Positions 9,122 to 17,551 of a DNA stretch of 64,000 nt are shown here, one piece after another. The notes beneath the pieces are model-generated. The model made no database searches. It worked only from the letters and a program-made list of their open reading frames with translations, and had not been told where the DNA came from. Within the stretch, counting starts at the first letter, position 1, and each line of letters opens with the position of its first letter. The position numbers and the translations under genes were made by a program. The stretch lies in assembly GCA_018970175.1 (NCBI GenBank), contig JAGWWV010000006.1, positions 1 through 64,000 of the forward strand, in the 5' to 3' direction. This stretch comes from Acidobacteriota bacterium. GTDB lineage: Bacteria; Actinomycetota; Acidimicrobiia; Acidimicrobiales; Ilumatobacteraceae.

Positions 9122-9964
9122 CTACGGTGAGTCCGGCCGCAGTGCCCAATTGAGGTTGCCGGACCGGAAGCCCGCGAGATCGAGCGTCACGTAGCGGTAA
9201 CCAACGCTCTCAAGGGCCGCGACGATCCGGGAATGGTGCGCGGCGATGACGGGGAAAACATCGGGGTCGACCTCGATGCGGACCGTGTCTCCGGCGTGCC
9301 GCACACGCAGGTTCCCCGGGCGAACACCGGCGGTCTCGAGAACCTCTCGCAGTGCGGCCTCGGCGCGGTCGATGCGTCCCAGCAACCCCACCGTGACCGG
9401 CGTTCCGTACGGCACGCGACTGGCCAGGCACGCGGCCGCAGGTTTGTCCCACGTGCGCAGCCCCATGTCGCGCGAGATCGATCGAACGTCGTTCTTCGAC
9501 AGTCCCGCTTCGACCATCGGAAACCGCGCGCCCTTCGCCTCGGCGGCGCGTTGGCCCGGTCGGTGGTCACCGAGGTCGTCGACGTTGACTCCGAGAACGA
9601 TCACGGCACCACGTTCCTCGGCGATGGGAACGAGCACATCCATCAACTCGTCCTTGCAGTGAAAACAACGATCGCCGTCGTTGGCGATGTACGCGGGTCG
9701 CGACGTCTCATCGGTCGCAACGGCACGCCAGTCGAGGTTCCATTCGGCGGCGAGGTCGGAACAGTCACGTTCCTCCGTGGCTGCGAGCGACGCCGACACC
9801 GCGGTGACGCAGAGCACGTTGTCGCGACCAAGGACGTGCGTGGCGCGTGCCGCGAGGAAGGCCGAATCGGCACCACCGCTGAACGCGACCACCACCCGAC
9901 CGATGTTGCGGAGAACGGCGTCGAGGGCATCCCCCGCCTGTGAAGAGTCCATTGTGGGTTCCAT
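9122..9964 (-). CDS. larE: LarE-like ATP-dependent sacrificial sulfur transferase
   Basis: The 280-aa protein has the PP-loop motif SGGADS at residues 29-34, then GDRCFHCKDEL and KPAAACLASRVPYGTPV, all typical of LarE/ATP-utilising enzymes of the PP-loop superfamily. LarE donates sulfur from its own Cys to the nickel-pincer nucleotide cofactor of lactate racemase-type enzymes. No larB, larC or larA homologue is in the window, so the client is unknown. The ORF is open upstream to 10516, but that part is antisense to the hydrolase. ATG 9964 is chosen over ATG 9952 with low certainty. Divergent from the hydrolase at 10001. Confidence 0.85.
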   Translation of the reverse strand: MEPTMDSSQAGDALDAVLRNIGRVVVAFSGGADSAFLAARATHVLGRDNVLCVTAVSASLAATEERDCSDLAAEWNLDWRAVATDETSRPAYIANDGDRCFHCKDELMDVLVPIAEERGAVIVLGVNVDDLGDHRPGQRAAEAKGARFPMVEAGLSKNDVRSISRDMGLRTWDKPAAACLASRVPYGTPVTVGLLGRIDRAEAALREVLETAGVRPGNLRVRHAGDTVRIEVDPDVFPVIAAHHSRIVAALESVGYRYVTLDLAGFRSGNLNWALRPDSP

Positions 9965-10000
9965 CGTGCCATCCCATGCGCACCGTGCGAAACTCCCCGC

Positions 10001-10888
10001 ATGCAACCACTTGCACAGCGCAGCGAGATGATCGCCGTGCGCGACGGTCTCGAACTGCACTGCGTCGTGTGGAGCGGCAACACGGCTCCGGGCGCCGCGC
10101 CGTTTCTCCTCGTGCACGGCCTTGCCTCGAACGCGCGCCTGTGGGACGGAGTGGCCCGTCATCTCGTCGAATTGGGACACCCCGTGGTGGCCGTCGACCA
10201 ACGCGGCCACGGCCACAGCACGAAACCAGACGACGGTTTCGACATGGCGACCGTCGCCGACGACCTCGCGCTGTTGATCGACGCACTCGGCTTCGAACGT
10301 CCCGTCGTTGCCGGCCAGTCGTGGGGTGCGAACGTCGTGGTCGAGCTCGCCCATCGTTCGCCCGACTCGGTCCGCGGCGTCGTTGCCGTCGACGGTGGCA
10401 CCATCGAACTGCGTCGCCACTTCCCCGAGTGGGACGATTGCGCTGCACAGCTCGCGCCACCCAATCTCCTGGGCATGCCGCTGAGCCGACTCGAGGCCGC
10501 GATGCGATCGGCGCACCCCGACTGGCCCGAAGAGGGAATCGCCGGCTCACTTGCGAACATGGAGGTGCTCGCCGACGGAACCATTCGTCCGTGGTTGACG
10601 CGCGACCGCCACATGAAGATTCTCCGCGGACTCTGGGAGCACGACCCCCACGCACTTTTCCCCGCGATCGAGGTGCCGGTTCTCTTCATGCCCGCCGCTG
10701 CGCCTGCCGGCACACAGGTGCGCGGGTGGGCCGCCGACAAACGCGAATCCGTCGAACGCGCGGTCGCGGCGCTGCGCCGGGGAGGTGTCTCGTGGTTCCA
10801 CGGCGCCGACCACGACCTGCATGCGCAACATCCCCGTCGCGTGGCGCAAGAATTGCACGCCGAAACCCGCGAGGGGCTCTTTTCATGA
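10001..10888 (+). CDS. Alpha/beta hydrolase
   Basis: The 295-aa protein has the oxyanion HGLASN loop, DQRGHGHS after strand 4, the nucleophile elbow GQSWG (Ser near residue 107) and a C-terminal His in GADHDLHAQHP. The acid is probably Asp in the region before VPVLFMPA. Substrate unknown. Its TGA overlaps the ATG of the following gene (ATGA), so the hydrolase and the S51-like fusion protein are translationally coupled and probably work together. Confidence 0.85.
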   Translation: MQPLAQRSEMIAVRDGLELHCVVWSGNTAPGAAPFLLVHGLASNARLWDGVARHLVELGHPVVAVDQRGHGHSTKPDDGFDMATVADDLALLIDALGFERPVVAGQSWGANVVVELAHRSPDSVRGVVAVDGGTIELRRHFPEWDDCAAQLAPPNLLGMPLSRLEAAMRSAHPDWPEEGIAGSLANMEVLADGTIRPWLTRDRHMKILRGLWEHDPHALFPAIEVPVLFMPAAAPAGTQVRGWAADKRESVERAVAALRRGGVSWFHGADHDLHAQHPRRVAQELHAETREGLFS

Positions 10889-12150
10889 CGACACTTCCCC
10901 GCATTCTCACCATCATGGGCTCGGGCGAGACCGCACCGACCATGGTGAAGGTCCACCGCGAACTCGTCCGTCGACTCGGCTCGGCATCGGCCGTGCTTCT
11001 CGACACGCCGTACGGCTTTCAGGAAAACGCACCTGAACTTGCCTCGCGAGCGGTCGAATACTTCAAGACGAGCGTCAACGTGACGATCACCCCGGCCGGC
11101 CTCGAGCGCATCGACCGTGCCGATGCCGTCGCACTGCAGCACGGCCTCAACCTGCTCTCCGATGCCAATTACGTCTTCGCCGGACCCGGTTCGCCGACCT
11201 ACGCCCTGCGGCAATGGAAGGCCACCACGATCCCCGACATGTTGCACACGAAGATCCGTAACGGCGGTGTCGTGACGTTTGCTTCGGCCGCCGCCCTCAC
11301 TCTCGGCACCAGAACCGTACCGGTGTACGAGATCTACAAGTGCGGCGAAGAGCCCTACTGGCTCGAAGGATTGAACCTCCTCGGAGATCTCGGCATTCCT
11401 GCGGTCGTCATACCTCACTACAACAACGCCGAAGGCGGCCACCACGACACGCGCTTCTGCTATCTCGGTGAGCGTCGTCTCGTCACACTCGAAGCAGAAC
11501 TCGACGGAGGCGAATACGTTCTCGGAGTCGACGAACACACCGGCCTCGTCATCGACTTCGACGCCGCGGAGGCGCGTGTCGTCGGCAACGGAGTCGTCAC
11601 GCTGCGCGTCGACGGGGCATCACGCACTTTTGCCTCCGGAGAGACGATCGCACTGGCGCTGCTGCAGAACCCGCGCAACGGTGCGGCCGCACCCACCCAA
11701 TCCCCTTCCGCACCCGTCGCCAGGGCGACAGCCGACGACACGGCCGGCGCGGCACCCGCCTCGCTGCGCGGGTCGGCAGAGGCGCGCAAGGCCGAGTTCG
11801 ACGCAGCCATCGCCGCACACGACTCGTCAGCCGCCACACGCGCGGTTCTCGACCTCGAAGCCGACATCCGCCAGTGGTCCGCCGACACGTTGACGGGCAC
11901 CGATGGCGACTTCGCCCGCGACACGTTCCGCGGCATGATCCTGAAACTCGGCGAAGCGGCAACGTCGGGGCTCGCCGACCCACGGGCGACGGTTGCACCC
12001 TACGTCGAGGCGATTCTCGAGATCCGCAAGGTCGTCCGGGCGGAGAAGCGCTACGACCTCTCCGACATCATTCGCGATGCGCTTGCCGGAGCCCGCGTCG
12101 AGGTTCGCGACACGCCCTCAGGTGTCGAGTGGGTTCTACAGGTGCCCTAG
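10885..12150 (+). CDS. Peptidase S51/cyanophycinase-like domain fused to a CysS C-terminal-like domain
   Basis: The protein is 421 aa from ATG 10885; the ORF track extends it falsely to 9940 through the hydrolase. Residues about 1-260 form a class-I-glutaminase-like/S51 domain: ILTIMGSGETAPTM, FAGPGSPTYALRQW, and a nucleophile elbow TFASAAALTLG with Ser at about 134. After an Ala/Pro-rich linker (about 265-290), the last 125 residues end in RAEKRYDLSDIIRDALA followed by VEVRDTPSGVEW, which closely resembles the DALR/C-terminal tail of cysteinyl-tRNA synthetase. The pairing suggests hydrolysis of an aminoacyl or peptide-type substrate with a borrowed tRNA-synthetase module; function is not established. 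The end overlaps the convergent permease gene by 15 bp. Confidence 0.8.
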   Translation: MTTLPRILTIMGSGETAPTMVKVHRELVRRLGSASAVLLDTPYGFQENAPELASRAVEYFKTSVNVTITPAGLERIDRADAVALQHGLNLLSDANYVFAGPGSPTYALRQWKATTIPDMLHTKIRNGGVVTFASAAALTLGTRTVPVYEIYKCGEEPYWLEGLNLLGDLGIPAVVIPHYNNAEGGHHDTRFCYLGERRLVTLEAELDGGEYVLGVDEHTGLVIDFDAAEARVVGNGVVTLRVDGASRTFASGETIALALLQNPRNGAAAPTQSPSAPVARATADDTAGAAPASLRGSAEARKAEFDAAIAAHDSSAATRAVLDLEADIRQWSADTLTGTDGDFARDTFRGMILKLGEAATSGLADPRATVAPYVEAILEIRKVVRAEKRYDLSDIIRDALAGARVEVRDTPSGVEWVLQVP

Positions 12151-12996
12151 AGCCGCGACGCGTCGCTTTCCACGCACGCCCGAGGCGAAGTACACGCCGC
12201 TGAATGCGGTTGCGCACACGATGATGATCATTGCGGCGGCCGACGTGTTCGTGTGGTAGGCCAGATTCATTCCGATGAAGGCACCCGCACCGCCGATGAG
12301 CGGTGAGATCCACAACATGCGCGCAAACCGATTGGTGAGCATGCGCGCGGTTGCAGCCGGAATGACCAGAAGAGCGGAGATGAGGAGGGTCCCGATCACC
12401 CGCATGGTGACGAGGATGGTGAGCGACAGCATCACCATGAGCGCGGCCTCCATCATCGACACGCGAACTCCCGACACCGATGCGACCTCGGGGTCGAAAG
12501 TCGAGAACAAGAAGCGTCGGTAGCCCACGACGATGATGCCGAGCGCAAGCAGACCGACGACGATGACGGCGATAATGTCGCCGGTCTTCACTCCGAGAAC
12601 GCTGCCGAACAGAACGGCTTCGATGCTGCGCTTTGCCTGGCCATAGCGATTGAGAAGTGCAAGGCCGACGGCAAACGACGCCGTGGTGACGACGCCGATG
12701 GCTGCGTCGGCTCCGAGAATTCGTCGGCGCGCAATGCGTCCGATGAGCACACCGGAGACGATGCCCCACAGACCGGCACCAACGAAGTAGTTGAAGTTCA
12801 TCACCGCCGAAGCTGCCGCTCCGCCGAACACCGCGTGCGAAAGACCGTGGCCGATGTACGACATTCCGCGCAGGACGACGAAGACACCGAGCAGACCGCA
12901 GAGAGCACCCGCGGTCACGGCGACGATCGTGCCGTTGCGGAAAAACTCGAAACCGTACGGCTCGAAGAGGCCGGCGGCGAGCGTCACCGACGACAC
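12136..12996 (-). CDS. Zinc/manganese ABC transporter permease
   Basis: The 286-aa integral membrane protein (about 8-9 TM segments) belongs to the ZnuB/MntB/TroC family. Landmarks are RGMSYIGHGLSHAVFGGAA near TM2 and LLISALLVIPAATARML near TM7. The ORF is open to 13173, but GTG 12996 follows the ATPase stop by 2 bp and gives the usual short N-terminus, so it is chosen. It is the third gene of a substrate-binding protein, ATPase, permease operon and forms the membrane channel for divalent metal import. Confidence 0.88.
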   Translation of the reverse strand: MSSVTLAAGLFEPYGFEFFRNGTIVAVTAGALCGLLGVFVVLRGMSYIGHGLSHAVFGGAAASAVMNFNYFVGAGLWGIVSGVLIGRIARRRILGADAAIGVVTTASFAVGLALLNRYGQAKRSIEAVLFGSVLGVKTGDIIAVIVVGLLALGIIVVGYRRFLFSTFDPEVASVSGVRVSMMEAALMVMLSLTILVTMRVIGTLLISALLVIPAATARMLTNRFARMLWISPLIGGAGAFIGMNLAYHTNTSAAAMIIIVCATAFSGVYFASGVRGKRRVAALGHL

Positions 12997-12998
12997 CG

Positions 12999-13796
12999 TC
13001 AGACCGCCCGCGGGCGGAAGGGCTTGATGACCGCTCCCTCGGCGTGGTCGAGAACGACCGGCATGCCACCGTGCTCGAGAACGTGCATCGGTGCGCCATA
13101 GAGACGCTCCAGTACGTCGGGCACCAGGACCTCGCGCGGACTGCCGTCGGCGATGACCTCGCGGTTCAGGCACACGAGACGCGGAAGGTGTGCGGCAAGT
13201 CCGTTGAGATCGTGCGTCGTGAGCAGCACCGAGATTCCGTCTTGGTGCAGGTCGGCGAGAAGGTGCAGCACTTCGTGGCGGGTACGGACGTCGACGCCCG
13301 ACGTCGGTTCGTCGAGCACGAGGATGTCGGGTTCGTGGAACAGGGCGCGGGCGACGAACACCCGTTGCTGTTGGCCACCCGAGAGTTCGCGGATGTGGCG
13401 GTCGCCGAGGCCGCCGAGCCCGAGACGATCGAGCATGTCGTTGGCGGCGCGTCGTTCGGCAACGGTGATGCGGGCCCAGACTCCGCGCTGTGGACGGGTC
13501 ATCACCATGACCTCGAGCACCGTGACAGGAAAGTTCCAGTCGACCGATTCGACCTGCGGCACGTAGCCGAGCCGCACACCCTTCATGGTGCCGACCTCTC
13601 CGTGAACCGGCTTGACCATGCCGAGAACGGCCCGCAAGAGCGTCGTCTTCCCCGAGCCCGACGGGCCGACGATGCCGACGAACTCACCGCGCTCGACGTT
13701 GAAGGTGACGTCGTTGACAACGACGTTGTCGCCGTATGCGCACGACAAGTGGTGACACGAGACGAGAAGGTTGTCGGGCGCGGCTTTCAGGATCAT
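12999..13796 (-). CDS. Zinc/manganese ABC transporter ATP-binding protein
   Basis: The 265-aa ATPase carries Walker A GPSGSGKTT, signature LSGGQQQR, Walker B ILVLDEPTSGVD and the switch His in LLTTHDL. The VESVDWNFPVTVLEVMVM segment is typical of ZnuC/MntA-type metal transporter ATPases. ATG 13796 overlaps the upstream TGA (ATGA), which shows coupling to the binding protein; the ORF track start at 13916 is too early. It energises metal uptake together with the permease. Confidence 0.9.
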   Translation of the reverse strand: MILKAAPDNLLVSCHHLSCAYGDNVVVNDVTFNVERGEFVGIVGPSGSGKTTLLRAVLGMVKPVHGEVGTMKGVRLGYVPQVESVDWNFPVTVLEVMVMTRPQRGVWARITVAERRAANDMLDRLGLGGLGDRHIRELSGGQQQRVFVARALFHEPDILVLDEPTSGVDVRTRHEVLHLLADLHQDGISVLLTTHDLNGLAAHLPRLVCLNREVIADGSPREVLVPDVLERLYGAPMHVLEHGGMPVVLDHAEGAVIKPFRPRAV

Positions 13797-14848
13797 TGCG
13801 GGTAGAACGCCGAATCTTTCGCGATGTCCGACACGTCGAGAGCCTTCAATGCCGACGCATCGCCGCCCAGTGCCTCGACCATCGTCACGTAGTTGAACCG
13901 CATGAGGCCCATCCACGTGTGCTCGGCATCCCCGGGCTCGCCAAGCAGGTCGTCGTCACGGAGAACGTCGATGTAGGTGACGCCCGCTTCCTTGCCGATC
14001 TGCTCGAGCACGGGAGACGGAAAGACCTCGCTGCCGAAGACGGCCTTCACGCCCTCTTGCTTCACCTGCGTGATGAGGTCAGCGATTTCCTTCGGCGTCG
14101 GTTCTTCGAACGACGATGGCTGGATGGCGCCGACGACGGTCCAGTCGTACTCCTTGGCGAAGTACGCGTATGCGTCGTGGTACGTCACCAGTTTTCTCGC
14201 CTCGGCCGGCAGCGTCTCCGACGCGGCGCGAACGGCCGCGTCGAGCTCGTCGACCTTGGTCGAGAACTTCGCGAGATTCGATGCGTACGTTTCGGCATTC
14301 GCGGGGTCGCGTTCCGACAATGCGTCGGCGACGACGCGGGCATAGTCCTTCGCCATCGGCGGGTTGGTCCACAGGTGCGGGTTCGGCTTTCCCCCTTCTT
14401 CGGGGAACGAGAAGTCGAAGATCCATTCGCTCTCGGGAAGGATCTCTGTTCCCAGTTCGCAGATCGTTGCGCCTTCAGCGAGGTTGGCGAGTGCGAGGTC
14501 CTTGGTCGGCTCCTCGAGAACGAGACCATTGATGAAGATGATGTCGGCCTTCTCGAGCGTCTCTGCCGCACTCGGTGGCGGCTCAAAGGTGTGGGAGTTG
14601 GTGCCTTCGGGGACGAGACCCTCGACAACGGCGTCGGTGTTGCCCGCAACATTGGCGACGATGTTCGTGATCGGTGCGACCGTCGACGCGATTCGGATCG
14701 GGCGGCCCTCGACAACTGTGCCGCCCGTGCACGACACGGATTCCGAATTGCCGGAACCACTCGCTGAATCATCGCCGCCGCAAGAAGAAAAACCCAGCGA
14801 GACGAGGACAAACCCGACCAAAACGGTCCACTTTCTTGCAACAGTCAC
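13793..14848 (-). CDS. Zinc/manganese ABC transporter substrate-binding lipoprotein (ZnuA-like)
   Basis: The 351-aa lipoprotein has a signal peptide and lipobox LGFSSC (lipid Cys at 23). It has the family metal ligands in NSHTFEP, NPHLWTNP, VTYHDAYAYFAKEY and a late Asp/Glu region. A long His-rich zinc loop is absent, so Mn or Zn cannot be decided. The GTG start has no visible Shine-Dalgarno; a TTAG..CTAA palindrome sits just upstream. This is the first gene of the metal uptake operon, acting on the outer face of the membrane. Confidence 0.9.
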   Translation of the reverse strand: MTVARKWTVLVGFVLVSLGFSSCGGDDSASGSGNSESVSCTGGTVVEGRPIRIASTVAPITNIVANVAGNTDAVVEGLVPEGTNSHTFEPPPSAAETLEKADIIFINGLVLEEPTKDLALANLAEGATICELGTEILPESEWIFDFSFPEEGGKPNPHLWTNPPMAKDYARVVADALSERDPANAETYASNLAKFSTKVDELDAAVRAASETLPAEARKLVTYHDAYAYFAKEYDWTVVGAIQPSSFEEPTPKEIADLITQVKQEGVKAVFGSEVFPSPVLEQIGKEAGVTYIDVLRDDDLLGEPGDAEHTWMGLMRFNYVTMVEALGGDASALKALDVSDIAKDSAFYPQ

Positions 14849-14851
14849 GAT

Positions 14852-14861
14852 TTAGTTCTAA
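14852..14861. promoter_or_regulatory. Candidate metal-regulator operator overlapping the znuA-like promoter
   Basis: TTAGTTCTAA is a perfect TTAG-N2-CTAA palindrome 3 bp upstream of the GTG of the metal-binding lipoprotein, in an AT-rich patch unlike its surroundings. TTAG half sites are typical of DtxR/MntR-family boxes. On the minus strand it contains TAGAAC, which could be the -10 of a leaderless mRNA, so a bound repressor would block initiation. The regulator is not in the window. Confidence 0.4.
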
Positions 14862-14924
14862 TTGCAAAAAGGTCTGAATCCGCACTTCGGCGGAGATTTT
14901 TCGGCTGAGCCAAGGTCGAACGAG

Positions 14925-16511
14925 TCAGTTCACGTTGCGCGTGCGACCAGCCCAGTACGGAGCACGAAGGTCCTTCTTCAGCACCTTGCCACTGGGGTTG
15001 CGTGGCAATGCGTCGATCCAATCGACGCTCGTCGGACACTTGAACTTGGCCAGACGTTCGCGGCTGAAGTCGATGATCTCTTGTTCGGTCACCTCGACTC
15101 CGGGCTTGCGAACGACGATCGCCTTGGCGGTCTCGCCCCACTTCTCGTGAGGCACACCGATGACCGCGACGTCGGCGATGGCCGGGTGTGCCATCAACAC
15201 GTTTTCGACCTCGGCCGGGTACACGTTCTCTCCGCCCGACACGATCATGTCCTTCACGCGGTCGTGGATGTAGAGGTAGCCATCGGCATCGAGGTATCCG
15301 GCGTCGCCGCTGCGGAACCAACCGCCCTCGACGATCGACTCTGCCGTCGCCTCGGGCATCTTCCAGTAGCCCTTCATGATCTGCGGACCGTTCAGCCAGA
15401 TCTCGCCGACGTCTCCGACCTTCACGTCGTTGCCGGTCGACGAATCGACGACGCGCACGCCGACGCCGGGACCTGGTTTGCCGCACGAGCGCAGGCGGTG
15501 CTTGTTCGGGCCGTCGGGGTCGTGGTCTTCGGGAGCAAGGTTGACGACCGCACCCGTCGTTTCCGTGAGGCCGTAGGCCTGCCAGAACTTGCACTTGAAC
15601 GTCTTGACCGAACGTGCGAGGACTTCTTCCGAGATGGGTGATGCTCCGTAAACAAAGACCTTGAGACTGGCGAAGTCGCCCTTGTCGACGTCGGGCACCA
15701 TCAACATGAACTGCAGAACGGCGGGCACGAGGAACGCATGGGTGACCCGCTGTTGCGGAATCAACTTCACGACCGCGACGGGATCGAGATCGCGCACGAT
15801 GATCGACTTGCAGCCGCAGTACATGCCGGCGACCGCCCAGCCACCGCCACCGATGTGGAAGAGCGGCATGGCGATCATGTTCACCGACTCGGCATCGAGT
15901 TCCCACATGTCCTTCGCGAGCGGCATGAGCGCGAAGAAGTTGTTGTTCGTCAACATGACGCCCTTCGGCCGTCCCGTCGTGCCACTGGAGTACAGCTGGA
16001 AGGCGACGTCTTCGGCGCCACCCTTCTCACCGGGATCAACGTCGTTGCCGCCGGCGATGAAATCTTCGTACGCAACCGTGCGCAGTTTTCCGACCGGCGT
16101 TGCGTCGCCACCGATGATGACGACGAGCGAGTCGGGATGCAGATCACCCGCGATCGCGTCGAGCACGGGACGGAAGTCGTTGTGTGCGACGAACACGCGC
16201 GACTCGGCGTCGTTCACGATGTACGCGACCTCGGGCGGTGCAAGCCGCCAGTTCACGTCGACGGACACCGCGTTCAAGAGGCTGCACGCGAAGAACACCT
16301 CGAAGTGCTCGATCGAGTTCTTGTCGAGAAACGACACACGCGTCTCGGACTTCACGCCGACTGCAGCGAGCGCCTGAGAAAGTTTCTTCGACCGCGCGTA
16401 CAACGCGCCCCAGGTGAGGCTGCGCTCACCCTGGATGAGTGCAGTCTGCCCGGCGCGCTCGGCACCGTGCACCCTGATGATGTCCCCGACTGATGCGATT
16501 GTTTGCCCCAT
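14925..16511 (-). CDS. AMP-dependent acyl-CoA synthetase (FadD-type ligase)
   Basis: The 528-aa adenylate-forming ligase has the A3 loop YSSGTTGRPKG (about residue 175), AYGLTETTG, SGDAGYLDADGYLYI with the adenine-binding Asp, KDMIVSGGENVYPAEVE, and the catalytic Lys in NPSGKVLKKDLR near the C-terminus. It activates a carboxylic acid to acyl-AMP and then acyl-CoA. It lies between the metal transporter and an F420-type oxidoreductase. The start ATG has no SD but a TAATCT box 7 nt upstream. Confidence 0.92.
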   Translation of the reverse strand: MGQTIASVGDIIRVHGAERAGQTALIQGERSLTWGALYARSKKLSQALAAVGVKSETRVSFLDKNSIEHFEVFFACSLLNAVSVDVNWRLAPPEVAYIVNDAESRVFVAHNDFRPVLDAIAGDLHPDSLVVIIGGDATPVGKLRTVAYEDFIAGGNDVDPGEKGGAEDVAFQLYSSGTTGRPKGVMLTNNNFFALMPLAKDMWELDAESVNMIAMPLFHIGGGGWAVAGMYCGCKSIIVRDLDPVAVVKLIPQQRVTHAFLVPAVLQFMLMVPDVDKGDFASLKVFVYGASPISEEVLARSVKTFKCKFWQAYGLTETTGAVVNLAPEDHDPDGPNKHRLRSCGKPGPGVGVRVVDSSTGNDVKVGDVGEIWLNGPQIMKGYWKMPEATAESIVEGGWFRSGDAGYLDADGYLYIHDRVKDMIVSGGENVYPAEVENVLMAHPAIADVAVIGVPHEKWGETAKAIVVRKPGVEVTEQEIIDFSRERLAKFKCPTSVDWIDALPRNPSGKVLKKDLRAPYWAGRTRNVN

Positions 16512-16518
16512 GGGGGCG

Positions 16519-16524
16519 AGATTA
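16519..16524 (-). promoter_or_regulatory. -10 box for leaderless transcript of the 16511 ligase gene
   Basis: TAATCT on the minus strand ends 7 nt before ATG 16511 and overlaps the stop codon of the upstream oxidoreductase gene. The gap is C-rich with no Shine-Dalgarno. Confidence 0.5.
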
Positions 16525-17499
16525 CTTGCCCGTCAGACGGCTGACCACGGGAGCGAATGCATCGAGATTGCCCTCGCTCACGGTGAAGTAACTGATGCCG
16601 TACTTCTCGCGACGGTCTTGAATGATGTCGCAGATCTGGTCAACCGTTCCGATGTAGGCGTGCGGGTGGACCTGCATGTCCTCGACGGTGATTCCGAACA
16701 TCTTGGCGAAGTTGGCGTTGACGGTGTCGGGATCGGGGGTGACCACCGTGAAATAGGCACCGATCTCGAATTCGAGGTCGTCCATCGTGCGACCGACGGA
16801 CTCGGCCCCGGCCTTGACCCATGCAACTTTCTGTGCAGTCATTTCCGCGGTGCTGGTTTGTGCACCCGACGGACCGATCTTTCCACTCGAGTTGTCGAAG
16901 TTGTACGAGACAATGTTCGCCTCGCGACCGGCGATGCCGAGCACTCGCTTGCTGCCGCCACCCACCATGATCTGGATGCCGTTTGGGTTCGTCGGTGCGG
17001 GAAGCGCTTCGTAGTCGTTCAGGCGCACGTGGTCGCCGTTGAAGTGCACCTCACCGCCGGCAAAGGCGACCTTTGCAGCCTTGATGTACTCCTCCATGCG
17101 CGACACGCGCTCGCCCGCCGGGTCCATCTGGATTCCGAGGGCTTCGTACTCGGCGGCAAGCCAACCGGCGCCGAGACCGAACTCGAGGCGTCCGCCGGAG
17201 AAGAAGTCGAGCGTGGCAGCTTCCTTGATGAGCACCGCGGCGGGTCGGTAGTCGATGCAAAAGACGCGACAACCAATCTTGATGGTCGACGTTGCCTCGG
17301 CGGCAACAGCCATCGCCGGCACCGCCGCCAGACCCTGAACGGGGTGGTTGCACTTCTGCAGTGCGGGGCCGGGTCCCAGCAGATGGTCGGCGAGATGGAA
17401 TGCGGAGTAGCCGAGGTCTTCGGCTTTTTTCACCTTGTCACGCCACGCCTGGGGCGTCTCTGCGTTGTACGACTGGACTCCGAAACGGAACGGCTTCAT
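16522..17499 (-). CDS. LLM-class F420-dependent oxidoreductase (TIGR03621-like)
   Basis: The 325-aa luciferase-fold protein starts MKPFRFGVQSYNAET with a strong SD (AGGGGGAG) before the ATG. Landmarks are LGYSAFHLADHLLGPG, IKIGCRVFCIDYRPAAVLIKEAATLD and GGRLEFGLGAGW. The pattern fits the TIGR03621 group of probable F420-dependent oxidoreductases of actinobacteria. The substrate is unknown; neighbours (ligase, ACAD) place it in acyl or aromatic catabolism. Confidence 0.87.
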   Translation of the reverse strand: MKPFRFGVQSYNAETPQAWRDKVKKAEDLGYSAFHLADHLLGPGPALQKCNHPVQGLAAVPAMAVAAEATSTIKIGCRVFCIDYRPAAVLIKEAATLDFFSGGRLEFGLGAGWLAAEYEALGIQMDPAGERVSRMEEYIKAAKVAFAGGEVHFNGDHVRLNDYEALPAPTNPNGIQIMVGGGSKRVLGIAGREANIVSYNFDNSSGKIGPSGAQTSTAEMTAQKVAWVKAGAESVGRTMDDLEFEIGAYFTVVTPDPDTVNANFAKMFGITVEDMQVHPHAYIGTVDQICDIIQDRREKYGISYFTVSEGNLDAFAPVVSRLTGK

Positions 17500-17551
17500 T
17501 TCTCCCCCTGAGAAGACTCGAGTGAATGCAAACTAGTCGCAACGCGCCGGC

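Noticed and set aside
9965-10516. N-terminal extension of the LarE ORF
   Set aside because: Runs antisense through the alpha/beta hydrolase and adds Arg-rich non-family sequence.
14879-14901. TCCGC-loop-GCGGA stem followed by GATTTTT
   Set aside because: On the plus strand it looks like a terminator but no plus-strand gene precedes it; on the minus strand the U-run is 8 nt away from a 5-bp stem, too weak to call.
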